From Symsagittifera roscoffensis (taxonomy: Eukaryota; Xenacoelomorpha; Acoela; Convolutidae), in the NCBI RefSeq assembly GCF_963678635.1, contig NC_087065.1:50970452-51034451 (forward strand): a DNA stretch of 64,000 bases, read 5' to 3'. Positions 34,948-45,328 of this stretch are shown one piece after another. The stretch's first letter is position 1; each line of letters starts with the position of its first letter. Both the position numbers and the translations under genes were made by a program. Under the pieces are notes generated by a model. It was not told where the DNA came from, did not search any database, and saw only the letters and a list, made by a program, of their open reading frames with translations.

Positions 34948-37900
34948 AGATAGTCCAGATGATGACGATATCTACCCCTTCCTCGTAGATGCACCCGATA
35001 ATAGAGGACAACACGATCTTTGCAAGAATTTCCTCCTAAATTTGTTTGAACCCGGAATCAGCCCATGTAAAGCAGAGTTCCCAGATGTAAAAATCAAAAG
35101 ACAAATTATTGATCACTATCTGAAATATATATGTAATTTAACACAACAATACGGAATTTACACCATAGAATTCAGTACACCAAACCCGAATCACCGCAGA
35201 TATGTAATTCAAACAGACGATCTTGACTTAGAATTTTCAAAAAAATTCTTAGAATATATAAAAAGCATACAATATCATAACTCACAAAGAGCAAACTCCA
35301 TATTCACTAATGAAGTTTTTGCAATAATATATAGTTATATTTCAATATTAGAAAACGAAACCCCAATCTCAAATGTCTCACCGACAGAGACATCCAAACA
35401 TATAAAGGTACGACATGAAATCACACTATTTTCAACTTTCCTACATATAATTAAAGAAAATTTCACTAAAGATGAAGTTTCACAACATACAAAACATGAC
35501 TTACAAAAAATTTTGGCATGGTTTATGATAGATTATTTCACACATAATATAGATTTAATTTCACAAGCAAGAAAAAATTTTAGACCTCAAAATTCATACG
35601 ATGATACCGCCATCACAGAACAATCAGACTACATTTGGGACCCCGAATGGTCTCATTATGCATTCATAAATATCCCACAATCAATCTCAAGTCAAGCAAT
35701 AAGTACAATATCTTATGCAAGAGATTATGTAAGAATAGTACCATTAACCATTGATGCAACACCATTAAGTTACAATACATTTTTACCTGATACGCGAAAT
35801 AACAGTTTAAATTCGACCGTCATACACAATGAAAACCTTAATGGAACTAGGAATCTCACTCAACAAGATATTCAGACACCATCACACTTCATAAATGAAG
35901 AAATCGTCCAAACAACAACAACTACACAACAAAGTAATTCACCGATACGTCCAAATTTAACAACACCAAGAAATACAAACACTTCACTAGCACAGGTAAC
36001 CTTACAATCAACCGTTAAACCTTCTGTTGCTCCAAAATATTCACAAATGGATTATCAAACATATAGACCCATGACAATACCGTCAAAAACACGCAGAACA
36101 TTCACAAGAAACACTTTTGCGGAACACAATTATAATTACACACATTCATCAAAAACAAACTATCCCCCACGAAAAAATAATAATAATCAGATAAGATCTC
36201 AATATTGGGATAATCCAATGGCAACAACCAACTCAGTAAATTATCAAACTAATTCACATCCTCCACAGGATCGTAGTGAAAATTACCCATTCTTTCAACA
36301 GAATAAAAATAAAAAACAAGCACCTCATCAAACGGATTATCTATCCTCTGATGATGATTATTTACAACCAGATATATTTGCACCATACACTCAAGAATAT
36401 CGTGGACAAAGAGTGCAAAAACCACATACATATCATAGAATTTTTTCTCCACACCCAATAGATACACAAAATCAACAACCAATACAAATGCAAAACCCAA
36501 TTAATACACAATCTTTTCAACCAATTCAGCCACAAAACCCAATGATTACACACTCGTATCAACCAACACAAATGCAAAATGAAATACCACTCCCATATTA
36601 CCTTCAACAACACGAAATAACAAAAAATCAACTTTCAAATTTTTCACAAATGCCAAATGCCGCAGAATCATTACAAATGACAATGAATCCATACCTTATG
36701 GGTGGATCATCAATAACATCAAACAAACCATTAATGGTTTTCACAGGAACAGACCCTGAATATTCTGTAGAAGATTATTTAAATGCAGTAACAGCAAATT
36801 TAATTTTAAATATAGGACCTGAACCAATTAATACGCCACTACATCAAAATTGGATACATCGACGCACAGCGTTGATACAGACAACCTTAGACGGCGCAGC
36901 CCAAAAATGGTTTTCAGTATTGCTTATAGAAATAAAATCAAATTGGAAAAGATTTACACAAGAATTTTCAAAAATGTTTGACTCCGAAAGAAACAAACAA
37001 CAACAAAGAGTTTTATGTAATGAAATTCGCAGATTACCAAATGAAACCATCAAACAATTAGCAGTACGTATCGAAACACTAGTTCGAAAAGCATATTCAT
37101 TGAATACACACGACTATAAAAACACAAAAATGACAGAAATCTTGATGATGACCTTAACACCTCAATTAAGAAAAATAGCAATAAAAAAGAGAGCATCCCA
37201 TCCCTCCTCAATTCGAGAGCCAGATTTAGATTTTCGAAAACTAGTAGACAAACTAGAGCAAGCGGAAATCACAATGAAACTTGAAGAAACAGAAAATCTG
37301 AAATTACAATATGTTAACCGAATTGAAACAAATACCACAAATATCAACAATATACAGGAATCAGATACAGACCTCGTTGAAAAAATCACTGAAATACTCA
37401 ATATTTATGAAAAACACCCAAATTTTAAAGGCAAACCATCTTTCAAAAAATGGTGTAATTATTGCCGACGATACGGACATAGTATTTCTGAATGTAGACA
37501 AAAACAACAGGACAATCAAAACAAACCTCAAAAATATAAAGAACCAAATAAATCATTCTTTCAATACATGAAGAAAGATAAAAATCTACCAAACAAAAAC
37601 GTATACAGCAACAACAGTTCAGGAAAACCACTTCCGAACAATACCAATTACATGAGAAATCAATCACCATATAACTCAAGTTATAGAGGAAGATCACCAG
37701 AACGAAGAAATACACAAAATTCGTCACAAAATCATTACAATAGACCAAATAGTCGAAATAACTACTCCAGATCAAATTCAAATACAACACAATTTGTTTC
37801 TAGATATAATTCCCAATCAAGGAATAAATACTATCCAAACAATCAGTCACGAAACTCATCATATAATAGAAATAGAAACTACTCCAATAATCGAAATAGA

Positions 37901-40528
37901 AGTTATTCAAACAACCGAAATCAGAATTACCCGAACAATCGATCAAGGAATAACTCATATAACAGATCAAACTATAACAGACCAAACGATAATTATCAAA
38001 ACAGATCACAAAACAATTCACAAAATCGACATTCAAGTTATAATAATCGTTATAGAAATTATTCCCAATCACCACACAGAAATAATAACCATTATAATAA
38101 TTCTAACAATCGCCACAGAAGTAGTACACCTAAACATCAAAGACATATTAATCACGTACAATCAAATCCAGAAACAACATCAGACCCCCCAGGTATTGAT
38201 GACACAGTAAATGACAAACTACAACTAAATCAAATATACTGTGGATCATCAGATTCAGAAAGTGATACAGAAAACACTATCTCCATCAATATGATAGCAG
38301 TCGAAAATGACTACGAACCTATTATATATGAACAACCTTTTTCATCACATATATATGAAAATCAATTAGAACTCCTTCACAATTATTATATTGAACCCAT
38401 CCATTCCACACAAACGGCACAAGAAACTAACGAAATCAACACTACAAATCAATCCAATGAAAATGACAAAACAAAATGCTTGAATACAAATCACATTTAT
38501 CAAAATATACAAAAAGAACAACCCAAAGAAAAAATTTGGACAATACCATTTCTTTTAGAAAGTCCAAGAAACAAAGAATTTCAACCACCAGATCTTGAAA
38601 TTTATTTTTTAATTGATTCAGGAGCAGAATCAAACATAATAAACATTCCCACATGGAATGAGATAAAAACATTACACCCAAAACTAACACCTCTTGAAAC
38701 CTCCAGTAAACTAGCAACAGCACAAGGATCAACATTGGTAAACTATGGAAAAATTCAATTATTTCTTCTCCCCACAAGAACAATAGAGCAAAATAAAATT
38801 TTAAATAAACCATTTAAACAAATATTTCATATCACTGATATTAAACACAATATCATTGGAATACCATTTATCTCTAAATATATACCAACAATCAACATCT
38901 TGAATAGTAAAATACTAATCAAAGATAAATACACAAAAACAAAAGACACATCCCTAACATTTTTTCAAAGATTAAATAAACAACCACCATTCTTTTCAAA
39001 ATTTTATCCAATATATAACCAACAAAGAAAACACCTGAAACCACTATCAGGAAACATATATAATTTTTTAATAAAACAAGTTCACCAATATGATAAAAAA
39101 CAAAATAAACAACAACTCTATATGTCAGACTTTGAATTCAAACCTATCCATAAGTTTTTCAAAATCACAATTTCATCCATAAAATATTTGAAAAACTCGA
39201 ATTCAGATATTATTTCGTTACATGTATACAACAATACACCCTATCATGTAACATTACCTTTAGGACTCTTAGGATATTGCGAAACCAACGCTACGATATC
39301 ACCAATACACGAAAAAGCAAATCGCGTAAATAATATACTCCAATTATTAGATATTTGTCAATCCACAATTCTTAATGAAGAATTATCCATAAATAATACA
39401 ATAAGTAATGAAAAAAGAAATACAGATTATTTCACAAAAACCCCATATTTCAAACCTACATTCAACATAAATAACTATACAGAAAATCAACAGAAATTTT
39501 TAACAATGTTTAACTTCCAACATTCACAAATAACACAAGACGAATTTGATAAGTTAGCCAAACAGCTAATAAAATATTCATCAGTCTATGCAACATCCAA
39601 TATTGATGTTGGCAAAATCAGTTCATCACTACATCTCCCATTAAAACCTGACGCAGTTTTCAAAAAACAAAGAGCAAGTAAAGTACCAATTCATTTACAC
39701 GATAAAGTGAACAGATTACTCGATATTTTAGAACAATACAAAATTATATCACCGGTAAACAAAGAAGAACAACCAAAAGGTAACACATTTATCAACACTG
39801 TTATCATCCTAGCAAAAGGAGAATCATTAAAAATAGTTCTAGACGCTAGATATCTTAATTCACTAATAGACGAATCAAAATGCAATTGGCCTATTGAACC
39901 AATACAAGTTATTTTAACAAAAATAAACGGAAAATACTTTACAACCGCAGATATGAATAGTGCATATAATCAAATGCCACTAGATGAACAATCGCGATGC
40001 TTAACACAATTTGTTATTGGAAATCAGCAATATGAATTCAACCGCCTATTCTATGGAATATCCATAGGACCAGCAGCATTTTCAGCTTTTATGAGCAAAA
40101 TTTTTAGACCACTAATACTCAAGAAAAACGCAATCACCTATTTAGACGATGTTTTTATGCAATCACAGACAAAAGAAGAAATGTTCAATGTTTTAGAACA
40201 CTATCACAAAATACTTCAGAACGAAAATCTGAAGGCCGCCCCCGATAAATCACACTTCTTTTTAACACGAGTTAAATTCTTAGGACACAATATAGAAAGA
40301 AAAACAATCACTCCATTAAAATCACGCATTGATGGTATTCAGAAGCTCCAACCACCAACAAACAAAAAGAAAATCCAAGAATTCCTTGGAATGTTAAATT
40401 TTTTAAGCAAATATGTCTATAAAATGCAATTATACCTAAAACCATTCTATAATATAATTAGACAACAAAATAAATTTGAATGGAACACAGAACATCAAGC
40501 ACGATTTGAAGAATTAAAAAACTCTTAA
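34922..40528 (+). CDS. gag-pro-pol: Gag-protease-reverse transcriptase polyprotein (1868 residues)
   Basis: The start is ATG at 34922 in an AAAAAAATGA context. Gag is unusually long. A capsid-like segment lies at residues about 600-800 (FTGTDPEYSVEDYL, then AAQKWF). The CCHC knuckle CNYCRRYGHSISEC starts at residue 845. A long Asn/Arg/Ser/Tyr-rich tract follows (about 907-1078). The protease active site IDSGAES has its Asp at residue 1232. RT carries TADMNSAYNQMPL, YGISIGPAAF and the catalytic YLDD at residue 1740. The frame stops at 40526, at the RT/RNase H border, three bases after an A AAA AAC slip site. No inactivating change is visible. The N-terminal 600 residues match nothing I know. 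Confidence 0.92.
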   Translation: MSQTHTPSEDSPDDDDIYPFLVDAPDNRGQHDLCKNFLLNLFEPGISPCKAEFPDVKIKRQIIDHYLKYICNLTQQYGIYTIEFSTPNPNHRRYVIQTDDLDLEFSKKFLEYIKSIQYHNSQRANSIFTNEVFAIIYSYISILENETPISNVSPTETSKHIKVRHEITLFSTFLHIIKENFTKDEVSQHTKHDLQKILAWFMIDYFTHNIDLISQARKNFRPQNSYDDTAITEQSDYIWDPEWSHYAFINIPQSISSQAISTISYARDYVRIVPLTIDATPLSYNTFLPDTRNNSLNSTVIHNENLNGTRNLTQQDIQTPSHFINEEIVQTTTTTQQSNSPIRPNLTTPRNTNTSLAQVTLQSTVKPSVAPKYSQMDYQTYRPMTIPSKTRRTFTRNTFAEHNYNYTHSSKTNYPPRKNNNNQIRSQYWDNPMATTNSVNYQTNSHPPQDRSENYPFFQQNKNKKQAPHQTDYLSSDDDYLQPDIFAPYTQEYRGQRVQKPHTYHRIFSPHPIDTQNQQPIQMQNPINTQSFQPIQPQNPMITHSYQPTQMQNEIPLPYYLQQHEITKNQLSNFSQMPNAAESLQMTMNPYLMGGSSITSNKPLMVFTGTDPEYSVEDYLNAVTANLILNIGPEPINTPLHQNWIHRRTALIQTTLDGAAQKWFSVLLIEIKSNWKRFTQEFSKMFDSERNKQQQRVLCNEIRRLPNETIKQLAVRIETLVRKAYSLNTHDYKNTKMTEILMMTLTPQLRKIAIKKRASHPSSIREPDLDFRKLVDKLEQAEITMKLEETENLKLQYVNRIETNTTNINNIQESDTDLVEKITEILNIYEKHPNFKGKPSFKKWCNYCRRYGHSISECRQKQQDNQNKPQKYKEPNKSFFQYMKKDKNLPNKNVYSNNSSGKPLPNNTNYMRNQSPYNSSYRGRSPERRNTQNSSQNHYNRPNSRNNYSRSNSNTTQFVSRYNSQSRNKYYPNNQSRNSSYNRNRNYSNNRNRSYSNNRNQNYPNNRSRNNSYNRSNYNRPNDNYQNRSQNNSQNRHSSYNNRYRNYSQSPHRNNNHYNNSNNRHRSSTPKHQRHINHVQSNPETTSDPPGIDDTVNDKLQLNQIYCGSSDSESDTENTISINMIAVENDYEPIIYEQPFSSHIYENQLELLHNYYIEPIHSTQTAQETNEINTTNQSNENDKTKCLNTNHIYQNIQKEQPKEKIWTIPFLLESPRNKEFQPPDLEIYFLIDSGAESNIINIPTWNEIKTLHPKLTPLETSSKLATAQGSTLVNYGKIQLFLLPTRTIEQNKILNKPFKQIFHITDIKHNIIGIPFISKYIPTINILNSKILIKDKYTKTKDTSLTFFQRLNKQPPFFSKFYPIYNQQRKHLKPLSGNIYNFLIKQVHQYDKKQNKQQLYMSDFEFKPIHKFFKITISSIKYLKNSNSDIISLHVYNNTPYHVTLPLGLLGYCETNATISPIHEKANRVNNILQLLDICQSTILNEELSINNTISNEKRNTDYFTKTPYFKPTFNINNYTENQQKFLTMFNFQHSQITQDEFDKLAKQLIKYSSVYATSNIDVGKISSSLHLPLKPDAVFKKQRASKVPIHLHDKVNRLLDILEQYKIISPVNKEEQPKGNTFINTVIILAKGESLKIVLDARYLNSLIDESKCNWPIEPIQVILTKINGKYFTTADMNSAYNQMPLDEQSRCLTQFVIGNQQYEFNRLFYGISIGPAAFSAFMSKIFRPLILKKNAITYLDDVFMQSQTKEEMFNVLEHYHKILQNENLKAAPDKSHFFLTRVKFLGHNIERKTITPLKSRIDGIQKLQPPTNKKKIQEFLGMLNFLSKYVYKMQLYLKPFYNIIRQQNKFEWNTEHQARFEELKNS
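40516..40522 (+). promoter_or_regulatory. Candidate -1 ribosomal frameshift site A AAA AAC
   Basis: The heptamer is in the correct phase (codons TTA AAA AAC TCT TAA), with the stop three bases downstream. Slipping back one base opens LLTEQISNTIPDPNQPFYAM and joins RT to RNase H. A AAA AAC is a classical slippery sequence in animal retroviruses. I could not fold the downstream RNA to test for a stimulator, and A-rich composition makes chance matches more likely. Confidence 0.6.
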
Positions 40529-42498
40529 CTGAACAAATTTCGAATACAATTCCAGATCCAAATCAACCATTCTATGCAATGTGCGATGCTTCGAATTTTG
40601 GCATCGGCGCAGCATTATTACAATCACACAATGGTACAAACAAAATGAATCTTATATCAGCAAAATCTCGATTATTCACTCAAGCAGAGCTACGACTCTC
40701 AACTCTAATAAGAGAATGTACAGCCATAATATATACACTAACAGAATATGAATTTCTGATACTTGGATCAAAACATCCAACAGTTCTATTCACAGATCAC
40801 AAACCAATCATTTTTCTCATTACACAAAAATCCAATCCAAATCACCGAGTTTATAGATTTCAATTAATTCTAATGAAATTCCCAAACTTACATATAGTTT
40901 GGACAGCAGGAAAGAATCTTGCATTACCAGACACTTTAAGTCGAAATACACCACCTGAATTACTTACACGTAAAACTACAGTTGAAATACCCAAAAATAT
41001 AAAATTTTACCTTGCAGAAAACGAAACATCACCCCGACTAGAATGCAAATATGCAGTAAAAACTGACGTTGAACAATCACAGATAAATAATCTACAACAC
41101 TTCCCACTTTATTTAGATTGCCAAAATAACCACTACGAAGTTGATCTACTTGGAACATCAACTTTTAAACCAATTCCATATTCACAATGGATAAAAAATA
41201 ACACCCAACGAAAAAGAGTAAAACAGCACCCGCATAAAAAAGACCTTTTTCCGTTAATTGAAAAAGAAAATCTAACTGATAAAATAAATTTATCAGGACC
41301 ACAAACAAACGATTCAAAATACACAATAAATCAAGTTTTTGACCTCCATGACCCACTTGATACAATTCCTTTATCTAAATTAGAAATTGAAAACATTTTT
41401 CTCCCCCCAACAGATAAAATTACAATTAATACTTTGAAACAATATCAAAATCTTGACCCAATAATTATAATTAGACAACTAAAATCATGTCACAAATATA
41501 AAACTAAACCCGTAAAGGCAGATACAACAATTTTAGGAAATAAAACACTCCTCCGATATTTTCGAAAATTTAATAATACAACAATTAATGAAAACACAGA
41601 CCTTCTAGAATACCAATTAAATGAATCTACAGTTCCCTGTCTCCCTTTAAGTATGATTCTCATAGCTTTTAATATTTCACATACACAAAACATTAAAGGA
41701 CACTCTGGATCAGAGAAAACATATTCAAATTTCATACAAAACTTTTATTTTCCAAATGCACCAATTTGGATAAAAGTACTATGCAATGATTGTATAGTAT
41801 GTCAGCTAAATAAACCTTATCCGAATCAAAAACAAATAGCACAAAAACAAGATTTTAAAGGACAAAGTTTGTACTTTAACCACCGTATTTCATTTGATAC
41901 AAAAGGACCAATTTCACCATCATCCGAAGGAAACTCCTACATTATGGTAATTGTTGACGCATTTAAACATTATGTAGCACTTAACCCAGTACCACATTGT
42001 AACGCTTATTACGCTTACACAACACTTTATGAACACTGGATAGCCAAATTCGGACTACCAGAAATTTTAGTTACAGACAACGGTACGGAATTCATAAATA
42101 ATGAAATCATCACACTATGTCATTTATATAACATCAAACACAAACCACGTACATTTCACGCACCTTGGACAAACGGCTTAGTCGAAGGTATGAACCGTTC
42201 ACTACAAGAATATCTTAGATGTATCATCAATGGAAATGATACAAGATACACCGAATGGTCAGCAGATGTAAAACTATTTCCCTTAGCATATAATTCACAA
42301 ATCACGACAACTCTAGGAATGTCACCATTTGAAATGGTTTTTAATCAAAAGCCACGCAAACCAATTATGTTTACAGCAAACTCTCATAAAAATGCACAAA
42401 GTCATTGTCAACCGAATAAAGACTCAATTTGTTATAACCTACCTTTACACACACACACGATGAAGATCATTTTCATCACCCACAAATTCTTAAAATAG
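40523..42498 (+). CDS. pol: RNase H and integrase, read in the -1 frame
   Basis: The first in-frame ATG is 40579, but the frame is open from the slip site. RNase H residues are D in CDASNFG, E in RECTAI, D in FTDHKP and D in LPDTLSR. A 230-residue linker follows. The integrase zinc site ends CNDCIVC. The catalytic triad is Asp440 (ISFDTKGP), Asp500 (TDNGTEF) and Glu536 (NGLVEGMN), counted from 40579, with the standard 35-residue spacing. The frame ends at 42496 after an (AC)6 run; the domain continues in another frame. Confidence 0.9.
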
Positions 42499-43178
42499 CC
42501 TCCGGTACACACACCGAATGGATTTTAAACAGAGATAAAAAACACAATGAAATTTACCAAAAAGTAACAAAAAAGTTGTTACAAAGGCAAAACATTAATG
42601 AACAAATAAATTCACGCTTTACACCAGCCACCGATTTAAAAATTGGAACATTTGTTTTAATACCCAATTTTAACACTCAAAAAGGAATTTCTAAAAAATT
42701 ACAACCCCTTCGTAAAGGACCATACCAAATAATTGCCAAACCCACTGATGTCACATATAAAATCACCGACTCAGACCAAAAAGAAATTGTCCAACATCGA
42801 AACAACCTATTACCTTATTACCCAAAAGAATACGCACTACGCGAACTAACTCAATTATATTCTTTCACAGGTTTAAAAGTTATTCAAAATAACCCACATA
42901 CGGAAAATAAAACAAAGGAACAACATGACATTCACCTCGAAAACCAAAATAAAAAATCAACTAAAACGAAAAACAATACAAAAAAGCTAGATCAAAATAT
43001 ACCTCAAAAAGAAAGAAAAAATAGAAAAATGACAGAAAAAATAATACCCCAAGAACAAATCGACAAATCAGAACATAGAGAGTCATCACGACTTAGAAAT
43101 CAACCACGTAAAGGTTATAAAACATTCATCCCACAATCTAAAATATTAAAGAAAGTCGAATTTCAAAAACAGCTTTAA
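42456..43178 (+). CDS. pol: Integrase C-terminal GPY/F domain and basic tail
   Basis: The frame is open just after the (AC)6 run at 42447-42458 and reads DEDHFHHPQILKIASGTHTEW before the first ATG at 42576. It includes TFVLIPNF, LRKGPYQII and the NNLLPYYPKE ending, typical of the GPY/F module that follows the gypsy integrase core. A Lys/Asn/Gln-rich tail of about 100 residues follows. Loss of one AC unit would explain the frame change from the integrase core; a read error or real contraction are equally possible. Confidence 0.8.
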   Translation, partial: HDEDHFHHPQILKIASGTHTEWILNRDKKHNEIYQKVTKKLLQRQNINEQINSRFTPATDLKIGTFVLIPNFNTQKGISKKLQPLRKGPYQIIAKPTDVTYKITDSDQKEIVQHRNNLLPYYPKEYALRELTQLYSFTGLKVIQNNPHTENKTKEQHDIHLENQNKKSTKTKNNTKKLDQNIPQKERKNRKMTEKIIPQEQIDKSEHRESSRLRNQPRKGYKTFIPQSKILKKVEFQKQL

Positions 43179-43772
43179 TTTTATATTTCATAATCTTTGC
43201 ACTTCTAAAATATTTTGAACTTTCATTTTTCAAAATAACATGCTGACAAACACACAGCGACTCTAGTTCATAATTAGCCAATAGGATTCATCCAATCCGT
43301 CACCTTCTCTAACTCTAGCACAAATCAACTAGACGAACGATATTAAACTCCAGGCATATCTATAACTATAACTTTGCGACCTCCAGGTCAAAAATAAGCA
43401 AACCACTCCAACTTGACAACTAAAATAAATATCACCATAATATCATAACCCTTCCTTATCTAATAACCCAAAGATCAACAATATTTCCCCAACTCAGACC
43501 TCAAATACCCCCCAAAACAAATATGTTAAATTAGCCTAAAGAAAAAGAACGACCATTTTAATTAGCCTAAAGTATAAAAATCTCAAAAATACCCCAGATC
43601 ATTTGACAAATAAAAATAAAGAAAAAGAAGACCTCCCGATCACCATAAAATTTGCCCCCAACAATTTTTCACAAAACTCAACCCACTTGTCAAAAAACCA
43701 ATAAATAATTCGACCACACTTGAAAATTGCCTCAAACAACAAAAAATATTCGATCGAGAAGCCATTTCTTAA
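43179..43772 (+). other. Non-coding gap between pol and the small membrane genes
   Basis: This is A/C-rich sequence with many stops in all plus frames. It probably holds the control signals or splice sites for the downstream messages, but I see no single convincing one. Confidence 0.4.
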
Positions 43773-44003
43773 ATGCTCTTCTCTCGACCAGTCAACATAA
43801 TTCTTAACATTCTCATAAACTTTTTAACGATATTTAAACTTTTAATCATATTTCTTTTTGATACCTTTGAATCTTTTGTAATAATCTTAATCATTTTTTG
43901 CAATATTTTTTTAATTTTCTATTCCATATTTGAACTATACCTCCAACTTTCAAAAGCTATTGACTATATCCACAGGTACGATTCACAAAACTTATCTAAA
44001 TGA
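43773..44003 (+). CDS. Small two-helix membrane protein, unknown
   Basis: This 76-residue protein is almost entirely hydrophobic up to residue 58, with two likely membrane helices (about 8-30 and 33-55) and a short polar tail (YIHRYDSQNLSK). It ends in TGA that overlaps the next start as ATGA. Size and two-helix layout are like viroporins or small viral hydrophobic proteins, but no sequence family is recognised, so this is only an analogy. Its codon composition matches the element. Confidence 0.55.
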   Translation: MLFSRPVNIILNILINFLTIFKLLIIFLFDTFESFVIILIIFCNIFLIFYSIFELYLQLSKAIDYIHRYDSQNLSK

Positions 44004-44188
44004 TACGAACCATTTTTAGTAGAACAGATATTTTTTTACTATTTGTAATTTTTATAACATTTCTATCATCCCTCATCTTGACAATATGCAAGTGTATAAA
44101 GAAAGCAATCATCACATTCGCCCTAGCAACAATCCTCCTAATTCTTTTTCTAGAAGATTACTATAATAAACATAAATTTTTTCACTAA
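44000..44188 (+). CDS. Second small two-helix membrane protein, unknown
   Basis: This protein has 62 residues with two hydrophobic segments (about 11-29 and 35-52) separated by KCIKK, and the tail EDYYNKHKFFH. The start overlaps the previous stop (ATGA at 44000-44003), an arrangement that often goes with termination-reinitiation. The pair may act together. No family is recognised. Confidence 0.5.
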   Translation: MIRTIFSRTDIFLLFVIFITFLSSLILTICKCIKKAIITFALATILLILFLEDYYNKHKFFH

Positions 44189-44867
44189 AAGAATAAATAA
44201 AAAACCATCAAAAATTGCTAACCAACAATCACACAGTCAGTCTTCACCGACATCATCCCAAGATAACCCAACACCACCTTCAACTACCCAAAACCCCCAA
44301 ACATCTACACGAATTTCCTTTCAAGATAACCCATATACCTTTGAAGAACGACACGCTCGATTATCTGAACCACTAGAACCAGTTCAACGACAAGCACCTC
44401 TATGTGAACCAACATATAACTTATACCCAACACTACCACAAGAATTAAGTAGAATACGAAATCCTAGTCAAAACCAAAATACAGTCGAAATAAATAGACA
44501 AATTATACATCCTCGACAAAACAGAAATTTTCAAACTCCCCGAGTTCATTTTGATATACCTCAATCCCCATCACAAAGTACTCCAGAAAACCCCATTGGT
44601 ATATTACCAGAAACCCCTACGCTTCTTTCACAACGTAGCACCTCAAGCCTACCCTCAGATTACTTAGGTTCAACACCAACATCTGAACAAATACGTGAAA
44701 ATCCCTTTAACCCCACAAACCAAACATCACGACTACCATATTGGACAACACATTCATTCACACAAGGTGAACCAAATTTAATCAATGATCCAATAGATAT
44801 TTCTACGGATACACAACATCCTCATCACTACCAGAAACGTTATCACTACCATCAACACCATCAATAA
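44154..44867 (+). CDS. Pro/Ser/Gln-rich frame without ATG, first part
   Basis: About 237 codons are open without any ATG. The protein is polar and disordered, with repeated SFQDNPYTF/ENPFNP-like and TPETPTLLSQ-like wording. TGCTAAC at 44216-44222 followed by CACACAG at 44230-44236 looks like a branch point and 3' splice site at its beginning, so it is probably a downstream exon that takes its AUG from an upstream one. A change of frame around 44789-44867 leads into the next part. Confidence 0.5.
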   Translation, partial: KITIININFFTKRINKKPSKIANQQSHSQSSPTSSQDNPTPPSTTQNPQTSTRISFQDNPYTFEERHARLSEPLEPVQRQAPLCEPTYNLYPTLPQELSRIRNPSQNQNTVEINRQIIHPRQNRNFQTPRVHFDIPQSPSQSTPENPIGILPETPTLLSQRSTSSLPSDYLGSTPTSEQIRENPFNPTNQTSRLPYWTTHSFTQGEPNLINDPIDISTDTQHPHHYQKRYHYHQHHQ

Positions 44868-45328
44868 GCCAGATTTCACCAACGCCTTTTAACTTAAATT
44901 TCCCAAATAACCTCGACGCTAGATATCGAGAACAATCATCAACAAATATTCCTTTAAGACTAGACTGGAATACATTCACAGCACCTCCACCATTATTTGG
45001 ACAACACCCAGAAAGTAACCGACTCCACAACTGGGCACTCAATAGACTACAATATAGACAAGACATCCACGAAGACATTCGTGATCATAACATCCAAATA
45101 CTCCAACAAAATAGTCTACAATTAAATTTTGAAATCACGGTTAAACTAAACAACATTACTCAACATCCCTACCCATTAAACCCACCAAATATAACAGCTC
45201 AATCACTACCACCACCATTTATAACAACTGAAGTAATATACAAATACGACAGATATACCAAAAAGACAATTGGTTACATCACATTTTATAACCCATACTC
45301 AGGATTATCATACACATGTATATTCTAA
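44789..45328 (+). CDS. Pro/Ser/Gln-rich frame without ATG, second part
   Basis: This frame is open for about 179 codons in the -1 phase relative to the previous one. It begins SLPETLSLPSTPSISQ and continues with a more ordered end (LRLDWNTF, WALNRLQYRQDIHED, YDRYTKKTIGYITFYNPYSG). It stops 13 bases inside the envelope gene. The two parts read as one protein, but I cannot tell whether the shift is programmed, a splice or an indel. I do not recognise it. Confidence 0.5.
   Translation, partial: SNRYFYGYTTSSSLPETLSLPSTPSISQISPTPFNLNFPNNLDARYREQSSTNIPLRLDWNTFTAPPPLFGQHPESNRLHNWALNRLQYRQDIHEDIRDHNIQILQQNSLQLNFEITVKLNNITQHPYPLNPPNITAQSLPPPFITTEVIYKYDRYTKKTIGYITFYNPYSGLSYTCIF

Noticed and set aside
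37443-38210. Frames on both strands within the gag Asn/Arg-rich tract
   Set aside because: Shadows of low-complexity codons (AAT, AGA, TAT) in the real gag frame.
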